Made by a program: the position numbers and the translations under genes | Notes under the pieces: model-generated | Told to the model about the DNA's origin: nothing | Seen by the model: only the letters and a program-made list of their open reading frames with translations | Databases searched by the model: none | Part shown: piece after piece, positions 25,769 to 34,014 of the stretch | Numbering within the stretch: the first letter of the stretch is position 1 | Layout of the letters: each line of letters opens with the position of its first letter | Origin: Sphingomonas sp. FARSPH | GTDB lineage: Bacteria; Pseudomonadota; Alphaproteobacteria; Sphingomonadales; Sphingomonadaceae | Direction of reading: 5' to 3' | Length of the DNA: 64,000 bases | Assembly: GCF_003355005.1 (NCBI RefSeq) | Contig: NZ_CP029985.1 | Coordinates: 806,001 to 870,000, forward strand

Positions 25769-26862
25769 GCGACCTTCTCGAGATCGCGGTCGTCATCCCG
25801 ACCTTCAACGAGCGCGCGAACGTGCCGACGCTGGTGGCGAAGCTCGACCAGGCGCTGGCGGGACGCGCGTGGGAAGCGATCTTCGTCGACGACGACAGCC
25901 CCGACGGCACCGCCGATGTGGCGCGCGAGCTGGCGCGGCTCGACCGGCGCGTGCGCGTCATCCAGCGGATCGGTCGGCGCGGCCTGTCGTCCGCCTGTAT
26001 CGAAGGGATGTGCGCCACCGCCGCGCCCGTCGTCGCGGTGATCGATGGCGACCTTCAGCATGACGAGACGTTGCTGCCCGCGATGCTCGACCTGCTGCAG
26101 CGCGATGCCGAACTCGACGTCGTCGTCGGATCGCGCTTCGTCGCGGGCGGCGGCACCGGCGACTGGGATCGCGACCGCGTCGCCAAGTCGGCCTTCGCGA
26201 CGAAGCTGTCACGCCGGGTGCTGAAGGGCGATCTGTCCGATCCGATGAGCGGCTTCTTCGCGATCCGCACGGACCACGTCCGTCGCCTCGCGCCCGATCT
26301 GTCGGCGATCGGCTTCAAGATCCTGCTCGACCTGATGACCGCGGCGCCCGAACCGCTGCGCTTTGCCGAGCTGCCCTACACCTTCCGCGTGCGGACCGCC
26401 GGGGAGAGCAAGCTCGATCACGTCGTCGCCATGGAATATCTGATCGCGCTTTACGACCGCTTGTTCGGGCACGTCGTGCCGGTGCGCTTCGCGATGTTCT
26501 CCGGCATCGGCGTGCTCGGCGTCGGCGTGCACATGGGCGTGCTCGGCACCGCGCTCGAACTGGGCGCAAGCTTCCTGTTTGCCCAGATTCTGGGTGCGTT
26601 CAGCGCTATGACTTTCAACTTCTTCCTCAACAACACCCTAACCTACCGCGAACGAAGACTTAAAGGATTTCGGCGATTACTTGACGGCTGGGTCACTTTT
26701 TGCATTGTTTGCTCTGTCGGATTGATCGCCAATATCGGCATTGCTGCCTTTCTTCACGATTTTAAGAACGGAGGCGCTGCAGGTTCTGCGATGATAGGGA
26801 TTTTGGTCGGCGCTGTCTGGAATTATGCATTGTCATCGAAATTCATATGGGGTCGATACTGA
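25765..26862 (+). CDS. GT2 glycosyltransferase fused to a GtrA-like membrane domain (chimeric 3' end)
   Basis: 365 aa. The N-terminal 230 residues are a polyprenol-phosphate-mannose/glucose synthase-type GT2: IPTFNERANVPTLV, the DDD in FVDDDSPDGTAD, VIDGDLQHDE and SGFFAIRTDHV. The C-terminal 125 residues are four membrane spans of the GtrA type. It would build a lipid-linked sugar donor, as used by the PMT enzyme elsewhere in the window. Oddity: from about base 26590 the GC content and third-position bias fall sharply (many AAT, TTT, ATT codons), while the frame and domain stay intact, suggesting a recombinational replacement of the 3' end next to the CRISPR locus. Confidence 0.88.
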   Translation: MSDLLEIAVVIPTFNERANVPTLVAKLDQALAGRAWEAIFVDDDSPDGTADVARELARLDRRVRVIQRIGRRGLSSACIEGMCATAAPVVAVIDGDLQHDETLLPAMLDLLQRDAELDVVVGSRFVAGGGTGDWDRDRVAKSAFATKLSRRVLKGDLSDPMSGFFAIRTDHVRRLAPDLSAIGFKILLDLMTAAPEPLRFAELPYTFRVRTAGESKLDHVVAMEYLIALYDRLFGHVVPVRFAMFSGIGVLGVGVHMGVLGTALELGASFLFAQILGAFSAMTFNFFLNNTLTYRERRLKGFRRLLDGWVTFCIVCSVGLIANIGIAAFLHDFKNGGAAGSAMIGILVGAVWNYALSSKFIWGRY

Positions 26863-26945
26863 TTTTGCTCGAAGGAACGAGTAATTCGATCGATGCGGAC
26901 GACAGGGCCGTTAATTTCGGGTCGAGCCCGAAAGCAAGCATAGCA

Positions 26946-27222
26946 GTGAGCCGCGCCTAGTTTGCCGGAGGCTCCAATTCCTGAAAAGGCGCCGTATGAG
27001 CAAAGCAGCGAATATGTTTTGCTCGGAGGTCTGCGAACGGGCGGTGCGGCTGGCGCGGGATCACGAGCGTGACCCGCCGTCGATGGGCGGCGGCGAACTG
27101 CGTAAAGCAAACGACATCCCGCGCAAGGCGTCCGCATATTGGCCCGGGCGGAGCGCGATCGCCCGTTCCGGCGATTATCGCCTGCATTGACGAAGGCCGC
27201 GATGCCCATGAGATGAATTACC
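26946..27222 (+). mobile_element. Decayed IS3-family insertion sequence remnant
   Basis: A left-end-like stretch begins near 26946 (TGAGCCGCGCC, then TTTGCCGGAGGCTCC), followed by fragments of both transposase frames, ending exactly where a truncated CRISPR repeat begins at 27223. No right end is visible. The 84 bp from 26863 to 26946 between the glycosyltransferase stop and this element hold no gene. The element is inactive and was cut down by deletion. It lies on the cas-distal side of the array. Confidence 0.7.
26996..27219 (+). pseudogene. IS3-family transposase OrfA/OrfB fragments
   Basis: The open frame from 26996 starts MSKAANMFCSEVCERAVRLA then RDHERDPPS, the usual N-terminus of an IS3 OrfA, and jumps by internal deletion to GGGELRKANDIPRKASAYW, the OrfA leucine-zipper end. 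Shifting frame after SAY recovers LARAERDRPF, the normal OrfA tail, and a third frame gives PAIIACIDEGRDAH, the normal start of OrfB. So it has at least one internal deletion, one frameshift and a 3' truncation. Family-level assignment is from memory of IS3 proteins. Confidence 0.7.
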
Positions 27223-28691
27223 ATCTCTGAGCGGTTATGATCTGCGCCTCCGTAGCACCGCCTGGACCACAGTTGCCGCTAGATCGCGATCTCTGAGCGG
27301 TTATGATGCGGGCACGCCGCTCACCCGCGCACACCTGGTTGCCGCTGGACCGCGATCTCTGAGCGGTTATGATGCGCTCAATAACTTTCTCGGGCAGTCT
27401 ACCGTTGCCGCTGGACCGCGATCTCTGAGCGGTTATGATGCGACCGATAAGGACGCGCCCGCCCGACTGGTTGCCGCTGGACCGCGATCTCTGAGCGGTT
27501 ATGATGTCGTGAGCGAGGACGCAAAGCCGATCGTCGTTGCCGCTGGACCGCGATCTCTGAGCGGTTATGATTCGCTGTTCGGCAGTACGACGACCGTTAC
27601 GTTGCCGCTGGACCGCGATCTCTGAGCGGTTATGATCGTCATTGTGCGGCTGAAACCGCCCGAGATGTTGCCGCTGGACCGCGATCTCTGAGCGGTTATG
27701 ATCTCGCGCATCGCTGCGGCGTCCTACAGCAGGTTGCCGCTGGACCGCGATCTCTGAGCGGTTATGATGCGAAGCCCGCCAGCCCGGCCCGTCAGGGCGT
27801 TGCCGCTGGACCGCGATCTCTGAGCGGTTATGATCAGCAAGTAGGGCGTTCGACAGCGAAGCTGGTTGCCGCTGGACCGCGATCTCTGAGCGGTTATGAT
27901 CTCGCCCCGCGACAAGCGCGCGCAGATCGCGTTGCCGCTGGACCGCGATCTCTGAGCGGTTATGATGTCCGGATCGTTCGGGTCCGTCTTGCCAGTGTTG
28001 CCGCTGGACCGCGATCTCTGAGCGGTTATGATTCCACGGCCGGCAGCGTCGGCAGCACGTCAGTTGCCGCTGGACCGCGATCTCTGAGCGGTTATGATAA
28101 CAAGTACGCTCCGGTGCGATAGACGTGGGTTGCCGCTGGACCGCGATCTCTGAGCGGTTATGATAGACCGTGCGACCGGCGGACAGAATGGAATGTTGCC
28201 GCTGGACCGCGATCTCTGAGCGGTTATGATCTAACGGGGTTTTCGGTGGTCACGCGCAATGTTGCCGCTGGACCGCGATCTCTGAGCGGTTATGATGCAT
28301 GCGGGCGTTGGCCCGCTTTTCACAAGGTTGCCGCTGGACCGCGATCTCTGAGCGGTTATGATACGGTCGGCCCCGTCAAGGCCAAGGAAGGGTTGCCGCT
28401 GGACCGCGATCTCTGAGCGGTTATGATGTCTTCATGTCAAACATGGCGAAGGAAATTGTTGCCGCTGGACCGCGATCTCTGAGCGGTTATGATAAACGTC
28501 AACGTCATGTTGAAGGTCAAGGAGTTGCCGCTGGACCGCGATCTCTGAGCGGTTATGATTGCCGCTGCATTCGCCGCAGCGAACCAGTCGTTGCCGCTGG
28601 ACCGCGATCTCTGAGCGGTTATGATGAATGGTGTCGACGCTAAGCCCCGTCTCTTGTTGCCGCTGGACCGCGATCTCTGAGCGGTTATGAT
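27223..28691 (+). CRISPR. Type II-C CRISPR array: 22 full repeats, 1 truncated repeat, 22 spacers
   Basis: Repeats are 36 bp, begin GTTGCCGC and end GCGGTTATGAT. Full copies start at 27272, 27338, 27404, 27470, 27536, 27601, 27667, then every 66 bp to 28327, and 28392, 28458, 28524, 28590, 28656. Spacers are 30 bp, except two of 29 bp (27572-27600 and 28363-28391). The first unit (27223-27241) keeps only the last 19 bp of the repeat. The second repeat (27272) differs at positions 10 (G to A) and 13 (C to T); the others are identical. The repeat 5' half pairs with the tracrRNA near cas9, so crRNAs read on the plus strand, toward cas2. All spacers look unique. Confidence 0.99.
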
Positions 28692-28740
28692 GGATGTCGA
28701 GTTATCCTCCTGGATTTAGGTAGAATTGCTCGACATCCAT
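28690..28740. repeat. 12-bp perfect inverted repeat abutting the cas-proximal array end
   Basis: ATGGATGTCGAG at 28690-28701 and its exact complement CTCGACATCCAT at 28729-28740 flank a 27-bp AT-richer loop. The left arm shares its first two bases with the last repeat. It sits where new spacers are probably added, so it may be part of the leader, or a hairpin at the 3' end of the array transcript. Confidence 0.7.
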
Positions 28741-28769
28741 TGTAAAAAAGCGGGTTCTGGCAGGGTGGG

Positions 28770-28794
28770 AATGCGCCGGAGGGGCGCATTTTTT
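28770..28794 (+). terminator. Intrinsic terminator of the CRISPR array transcript
   Basis: AATGCGCC, loop GGAGG, GGCGCATT, then a run of six T. It lies on the plus strand about 80 bp after the last repeat and would stop array transcription before it runs antisense into cas2. The rest of the gap to 29235 (about 440 bp) is very GC-rich with Ala/Arg-rich open frames on both strands; I see no credible gene in it. Confidence 0.85.
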
Positions 28795-29235
28795 GCGCGC
28801 GTACTGGTAGATCGTCGGGTCGGAGCCGGCCTGCATGGGTTCGCGGCACGATGGCGGCGTCTAGGACGCGCCGCGATGAGGCGGCGGCAGGCATGGGCGC
28901 GACGTTCGGGCGGTCCGCCGGTCGATCGTCGGGGCGCATCCGGTGGCCAGAACATTCCGCGCTGCCGATCACCAACGCGCGCAGGCGGGCGGCGGCACGA
29001 CGTGCGGCGGCTGCTTGCGCCAGCACGATAGTGCATCTGCCGCCAAACGGCGCTGCGGTGGCGCGACGAGCGACAGGGGCATGCGACCGCACGACAGCAC
29101 GTTCGCAGCCGGAGGGTGGAGCAGCGGCGGCGGGACGCGCGGCGGGGGCGTGCCCTCGGCCGCCCGCAGAGGGCGCGCAGGTGCCGGCGGCGCGGGTCGG
29201 GGCGACGGGGCGGGCATAAAGGGCGTCGCGCATCG

Positions 29236-29598
29236 TCAGAACAGCGCCAGCTGGTCGGGGTTCCTGCGCGGGCGGCGGCGGGTCTGGCCGGCGTAGCGGA
29301 CGATGTTTTCATATTGCCGGTCGGTGAAGCTCAGCACATGGACCTCGCCCTTGTCGGGCAGATGCGCCTCGATACGCCGCATATAGGCCTCCTGCGCCTC
29401 CTTGCCGCTGCAGAAACGCGCGTAGACCGAAAACTGGCTCTTCTCGAACCCCTCGTCGAGCAGATATTCGCGGAATTTCGTCGCCGCGCGCGCCTCCGCC
29501 TTGGTGGTCACGGGCAGGTCGAACATCACGAAAATCCACATCAGCCGATAGCCGCTCAATTGGGTGGCGCTCGCCAGCGCAGGTTGGGCGATGCTCAT
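29236..29598 (-). CDS. cas2: CRISPR-associated endoribonuclease-fold protein Cas2
   Basis: 120 aa from the ATG at 29596-29598, overlapping the cas1 stop as ATGA; an internal start at MWIFVMFDLPV (residue 20) would give 101 aa. MWIFVMFDLPVTTKAEARAA carries the conserved Asp of the ferredoxin-like fold, and DEGFEKSQFSVYARFC matches type II Cas2. It forms the Cas1-Cas2 integrase that inserts new spacers; its nuclease activity is not needed for that in other systems. It is the last gene of the cas9-cas1-cas2 operon. No csn2 or cas4 follows, which fits subtype II-C. Confidence 0.96.
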   Translation of the reverse strand: MSIAQPALASATQLSGYRLMWIFVMFDLPVTTKAEARAATKFREYLLDEGFEKSQFSVYARFCSGKEAQEAYMRRIEAHLPDKGEVHVLSFTDRQYENIVRYAGQTRRRPRRNPDQLALF

Positions 29599-30521
29599 CC
29601 GAGCAGCGCGTCCAGCCCCGCCAGCTCGAGCGCCGAGGGCGGCTGCGGCAGGACGAGATCGGCGGCACGTCCGCTCTGGAAACACAGCGCCAGCGTCTGC
29701 GCCGCGCGCGTCGCGGCGAGCGAGGCGGTCGTCACCATGCCCCCCGCCCCCGGCAGATCGAGCGCGATCAGCCCGGCATAAGCGCGCTTCGCCTCCGGCC
29801 CGACCGCCTCGACGCCGCGCGCGCGCAGCCGCACGGTGAGCGCGTCGACCAGCGGGCGGAACGGTTCGATCAGATCGTCGGCGAGCGCGAAGGGATTGCC
29901 GCGATTGGCGTGGTGGACGCCGATCGACGGATGCAGCCCCGCCGCGACGATCGCCCGCGCGCACATCGCGCGCATCACCGCATAGCCATAGTTGAGCAGG
30001 CCGTTGACGCCGCCGGCATCGCGATCGCGGCGGAAATCGGCGCCCATCAGCATCCCCCAGTAGCGCCGCGCCGCCTGCGCCTCGACATTGTCGGGATCGC
30101 CCGAGCCGACGCGCCGCGCGAGCAGGTCGAAAGCGCCCGCATGATGGCCGTTGGCGTCGAGCACCGCGCCCTGCCAACGGATCTTGGCGACGATGATCGC
30201 CTTCCACACCTGCTTGGCGAGCGGCCGCTTCGCCTCCCACTGCGCGCGCATCCGCCCGTTCTGCGCATGATGGCCGTCGATCGGCAGACAGACCGCGACG
30301 GGCGTGTGGTTGGGCCCGCACAGAAGCAGGATCGCGCCGCGTTCGGCGAGCGCGACGACGAGGTTGGTCGACCAGGTGACGCCGTGCGCGTGGACGATGA
30401 CCGCGGCGACATCGTCGAGCGGCACGCGCCCGACCTCGACCCGATCCTCCGCCACGATCAGAAAGCCGCGCTGCGCCGAAAGATGGCGGCCGTCGGTGGC
30501 GATATCGACGATCCGCTCCAT
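29595..30521 (-). CDS. cas1: CRISPR-associated integrase Cas1 (type II)
   Basis: 308 aa, normal for type II Cas1. The N-terminal beta domain (ERIVDIATDGRHLSAQRGFL) is followed by the helical catalytic domain. The metal ligands are visible: E147 in DNVEAQAARRYW, H204 in GVHHANRGNPF, and D216/E219 in ALADDLIEPFRP. It catalyses spacer integration with Cas2. The gene starts 10 bp after the cas9 stop and overlaps cas2 by 4 bp. An intact active site suggests adaptation is still possible. Confidence 0.98.
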   Translation of the reverse strand: MERIVDIATDGRHLSAQRGFLIVAEDRVEVGRVPLDDVAAVIVHAHGVTWSTNLVVALAERGAILLLCGPNHTPVAVCLPIDGHHAQNGRMRAQWEAKRPLAKQVWKAIIVAKIRWQGAVLDANGHHAGAFDLLARRVGSGDPDNVEAQAARRYWGMLMGADFRRDRDAGGVNGLLNYGYAVMRAMCARAIVAAGLHPSIGVHHANRGNPFALADDLIEPFRPLVDALTVRLRARGVEAVGPEAKRAYAGLIALDLPGAGGMVTTASLAATRAAQTLALCFQSGRAADLVLPQPPSALELAGLDALLG

Positions 30522-30531
30522 GGTGCCGCCC

Positions 30532-33500
30532 CTATTCCGCAGCCTTGCGCGTCGGACGCACCGTCTTGCGCGCAGGGAAGCCGGGATCGAGCACGCGGCC
30601 GATCTGATCGACGCGCACCTGCCGCGCCTGCCACGCCTTCAGCGTATTGGGCGACGGATAACTGTATTTGAACGGGTCGTCGCCGTCCGCATCGCGCGCC
30701 TTCAGCGCGCCGCCTTCATTGGGCGCTGCGACGGCGAACTGCTTGTCGGAGAATTTGACGACCCGCACCAGTTCGCGGCCGCTGCCACGGTCGATCGCGA
30801 GCATGTCGTCACGCTGCAGGCTGAGTACCTTGCGCGCAGCGGGGTGCGGCCGGGGCCGCTCGCCCGGCTGATGCGCATCGAACATCGACACGACCGTCGC
30901 GCGCCATTTGCCGTCGGGCATTTCCCAGACGTCGTAGCGATAGTTGGAGTCGCCCTTATACCCCTTGTAGGCGCGGCCGGCCGCGTCACGGATCGGGATG
31001 ACGGTAAGCGGTTCGATGATGCGGACGCGGCGGATACCCCGGTAGTCCAGTGGTCCCAATTCGGGGAACTCACCAATCCGCCGCTCGAAGTCCTTGCCGG
31101 AAAAGCCTGCGGTGAAAGCCGACAACGCGTCGCGCAGCAGGGGATCACGAACGCGTTCGATATCGGCGGCCTTCTTGAGCGATCCGATTGGAATGCGATG
31201 GACGACCAGATCGGTGCCCTTCGCATCGGTCGCGCCGGTCAGACCGTAGGCGGTGTCGTTGTGCAGCCGCCCGGCGGTCTTGTCTCCGCCCTTGGGCAGG
31301 CCCGCCTTCGACACCGTGCCATGGTCGGGACGATGCGCGACGACGATAGCGTCGACCGTCCGTTTGAGATCGTCGCGGAAACCCTCCCACGGCGTGGGCA
31401 CGAGGATGCGCAGCATGTCGGCATCGGTCGCGCCCTGCCCCGATTCGTACGCGATCCGTTGCAGCATCGCGCGATCGAGGATCGCGACCACGACCGCGTC
31501 GATCGCGTGATGGCGGTGATCCTTGCGGTTCTTCGGCTGGTCCGCGCCGAGATTATGGTCGCCGAGCAGATCGTTGAGCCCGAGCTTTCGCCGCACCATC
31601 TCGGTCAGGCGCCCCGGCGATACCCAGACACGCCCGCTGTCCTCGCCGCGCACGGGATAGAGCGACGACAGATAGTCGCGCGCCAGCCGGCCGAGATATT
31701 GCGTGTCGATCAACTGGCGGGCGAGGAAGCCGCCTTCCTTCTCGAATCGCTCCATCGCGTCGGGTTCGAATCGCCAGCGTTTATTGCGCGGCAATCGCGC
31801 GGCGCGTTCGGCGATTTCCGGCCAGAGAGGGGTATGTCCCCAGGCGTCGTAGGGGGAGCGCTTGCGCTTATCGCGATTGGCGCTGCGCATGCACACGATC
31901 TTGTTGCCGTTCGAATCGTCGAGCGTCGCGGTGAACGGCAGTATGTGATCGACCTCGACGTCGTTCGAAAACAGCATGTCGATCGAAATCTGCGTGCCGG
32001 TGTAGACGCAGCGGCGATCGAGCACGTTGCCGGGGTTCAGCTCTTCCCACAATTTGAGCAACGCGCGATTGGCGCCGGTGTCGCGCTGACCGATCTCGCG
32101 CAATTTCTCCGACCGCTTTTCCGCATCCTGCCGGTTTCGGGTGTTTTCCAGATTGCGCTGCTTCTTGTCGTCGTCGGACAGCTTCAGCTCGCGGGCGAGC
32201 TCGACCGCAATCTCATGCGGCGGGCCGTAGGCGCGGATCAGGCGGTTGACGACCTGGCGCAGTTGCCCCAGCGCGATGTGCACCGTCGGATTGGTCAGCC
32301 GGCCGTGCCGCACGGCGTCATCCGCCTCGCGCGGGTCGGCGGTACCGGGCATGACATGGCGTTCGAGCGGGATGGCGTAATAGGGCAACGCAGGACGGCC
32401 CGCCGCGTCAGTGAATATCTCGCCGGTGCGATGGTCGCTGTGGTGACCATAGCCTGCGATCACGACCGCCTCACTGTAGACGACGACGCGGTCCGGCTCG
32501 ATCGGCGCGGCATCGGGCGTGCGCCCCTCAGGCGTGCGTCCGTCCGCGAGTGCAGCGACCAGTTTGGTCGTCGCGGTGAGCCCGAAACGCCCGTAACCGG
32601 CGGGCAGCGGCGCGCGCGCGACCGCCTTCGCCTGCTCGGGCGTGAGCGCGTGCACCGCCTCGAGCCAGGCGCGGAAGGCCGCGTCGTCGGCGTCGCTTTC
32701 GACCGCCTGTTGGCGCGCGATCACGTCCCATTGCTGATCCAGCGAGAGATGCAGCCAGCGCGTGCCGAAGCGCTGCTTCGATTGCATGACGGCGGCGACC
32801 TCGTCGCCCTTCAGTTCGGTGCGATGCTCGCTTTCCTTGTTGAAGCGTGCGGCGGGGTCGAGCTTCAGGTCCTTGCGCAGTTTCTCGAACGAAACCTTCG
32901 GCTTGTCCTTCAGGCGCCGGTAGAGTGTGTCGCGCTGCTCGGGCGTCAGCCGCACGGCCGCCTCGCCGGGGCGGACGATCATCAGCGCGTTGACCTCCTC
33001 GAGCAGACGGCGGCGCTGGAACAGCGGATGCGCCTTGGGCAGGCGCTCTTCGGCATAGGGGGGCAGCGAGCAGCGGCCGACCGCGGGCGTTTTCAGCGGA
33101 CGCTGCCAGAACACGATCTCGTACAGGCAGTCGTGCACCGCCTGCGTCATCGTGTCGGGATGATGTGGCGCCTGCGCGTGCCAGATCGCCTCGAACTCCG
33201 CCTGGATCAGCGCGCGGCCTGGGTAGAAATCATAGCCGTCGCCCTTCGCCCCCTCCCCCGTTTCGGGACGCAGGCGGGTGCGGACGCTGGGGATGGCGTT
33301 GCGATTCTCGGCGGATTCGCGGCGCAGGTGCAGGAATTCGCCGAAGGTGCGCGCGCCGGCCTCCTCGATCCTGTCTTGCAGCCGGTCGATGCCGATCGCA
33401 ACCTTGCCCGCCTCGTCGTCCTTGCGATCCGCCTTGCGGTTGGACTGGAACCCGCGGCGCTGGTTGAGGTGGAAGATCGCGCGCCCGATTTCGGGCAGCG

Positions 33501-33852
33501 ACAGTTCCTCGTCGAGCGCGCGGGCGCGCAACGCATAGGGGTCCTTGTTGGCGAGCGCCCGGCGCGCCTCGGGATCCGAAGGGAAGAACCCGTCCGCCTG
33601 CAGGTACTTGAGCAGCGCGGCCTGGCGCTGCTTGAACCGGTCGCGGCCGCGGCGCATCGCGCGGGCCGCGCGGCGATCGACGGCGAGCGAGGCGCCCGAC
33701 TTGGGATCGCGCCCCGCCCCCGCGATGCCCGCGCCGAAGATGCGCGATCCCGCCTTCAGGAAGCCCTTTGGCTTCAATGTATCGGCATCGAGCTCGACCG
33801 CCGCCCAGCCGAGCGAGTTCGTGCCGACATCCAGTCCCAAACGCCACACCAT
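30532..33852 (-). CDS. cas9: CRISPR-associated endonuclease Cas9 (type II-C)
   Basis: 1106 aa from the ATG at 33850-33852 (MVWRLGLDVGTNSLGWAAVE), with GGGGGA six bases upstream; a reading to 33954 adds 34 residues lacking homology. It is a tracrRNA:crRNA-guided double-strand nuclease. RuvC-I D8; arginine-rich bridge helix 60-90 (DRRAARAMRRGRDRFKQRQA); RuvC-II E551 in HEIAVELAREL; HNH H636 in VEVDHILPF with N659; RuvC-III H781-D785 in HHAIDAVVVAIL. All catalytic residues are kept. The size and absence of csn2/cas4 place it in II-C, near the compact NmeCas9 type. The PAM-interacting C-terminus (about 950-1106) is divergent, so the PAM cannot be predicted. It heads the cas operon. Confidence 0.99.
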   Translation of the reverse strand: MVWRLGLDVGTNSLGWAAVELDADTLKPKGFLKAGSRIFGAGIAGAGRDPKSGASLAVDRRAARAMRRGRDRFKQRQAALLKYLQADGFFPSDPEARRALANKDPYALRARALDEELSLPEIGRAIFHLNQRRGFQSNRKADRKDDEAGKVAIGIDRLQDRIEEAGARTFGEFLHLRRESAENRNAIPSVRTRLRPETGEGAKGDGYDFYPGRALIQAEFEAIWHAQAPHHPDTMTQAVHDCLYEIVFWQRPLKTPAVGRCSLPPYAEERLPKAHPLFQRRRLLEEVNALMIVRPGEAAVRLTPEQRDTLYRRLKDKPKVSFEKLRKDLKLDPAARFNKESEHRTELKGDEVAAVMQSKQRFGTRWLHLSLDQQWDVIARQQAVESDADDAAFRAWLEAVHALTPEQAKAVARAPLPAGYGRFGLTATTKLVAALADGRTPEGRTPDAAPIEPDRVVVYSEAVVIAGYGHHSDHRTGEIFTDAAGRPALPYYAIPLERHVMPGTADPREADDAVRHGRLTNPTVHIALGQLRQVVNRLIRAYGPPHEIAVELARELKLSDDDKKQRNLENTRNRQDAEKRSEKLREIGQRDTGANRALLKLWEELNPGNVLDRRCVYTGTQISIDMLFSNDVEVDHILPFTATLDDSNGNKIVCMRSANRDKRKRSPYDAWGHTPLWPEIAERAARLPRNKRWRFEPDAMERFEKEGGFLARQLIDTQYLGRLARDYLSSLYPVRGEDSGRVWVSPGRLTEMVRRKLGLNDLLGDHNLGADQPKNRKDHRHHAIDAVVVAILDRAMLQRIAYESGQGATDADMLRILVPTPWEGFRDDLKRTVDAIVVAHRPDHGTVSKAGLPKGGDKTAGRLHNDTAYGLTGATDAKGTDLVVHRIPIGSLKKAADIERVRDPLLRDALSAFTAGFSGKDFERRIGEFPELGPLDYRGIRRVRIIEPLTVIPIRDAAGRAYKGYKGDSNYRYDVWEMPDGKWRATVVSMFDAHQPGERPRPHPAARKVLSLQRDDMLAIDRGSGRELVRVVKFSDKQFAVAAPNEGGALKARDADGDDPFKYSYPSPNTLKAWQARQVRVDQIGRVLDPGFPARKTVRPTRKAAE

Positions 33853-33981
33853 CGTCCATCCCCCGGCAACGGCTGCAGGACACCAGTCTTTGCCCACCGG
33901 AGCAAGCCCGGCGCGGCAATCGCTCGACGGGAATTTGCACGGTTTTGGAGGCAATTGTCGCCGGTGCGGCGGGGATGGGGA

Positions 33982-34010
33982 TTGACGAAAGCGTGCCTTC
34001 GCGCGATCCT
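33982..34010 (+). promoter_or_regulatory. Putative tracrRNA promoter
   Basis: TTGACG at 33982-33987, a 17-bp spacer and GATCCT at 34005-34010 resemble a sigma-70 promoter with a good -35 and weak -10. Transcription would start within a few bases of the anti-repeat at 34015. It lies in the 162-bp gap upstream of cas9 and points away from it. Confidence 0.45.
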
Positions 34011-34014
34011 GGGG

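Noticed and set aside
26823..27224. A 133-codon minus-strand frame across the IS remnant
   Set aside because: It overlaps the 3' end of the glycosyltransferase and the plus-strand transposase fragments and matches nothing I know.
27724..28643. Open frames made of CRISPR repeats and spacers on both strands
   Set aside because: They repeat the same translated CRISPR unit and arise only because repeat plus spacer is 66 bp, a multiple of three.
27242..28655. Self-targeting spacers against genes in this window
   Set aside because: Reading by eye I found no spacer matching elsewhere in the window, but this was not an exhaustive comparison, so no claim is made either way.
28685..29233. A 182-codon minus-strand frame starting 3 bp after cas2, as a possible accessory cas gene
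   Set aside because: Low-complexity Ala/Arg/Pro composition, overlap with the array terminator, the inverted repeat and the last repeat, and competing frames on the other strand. Kept only as an open question in the findings.
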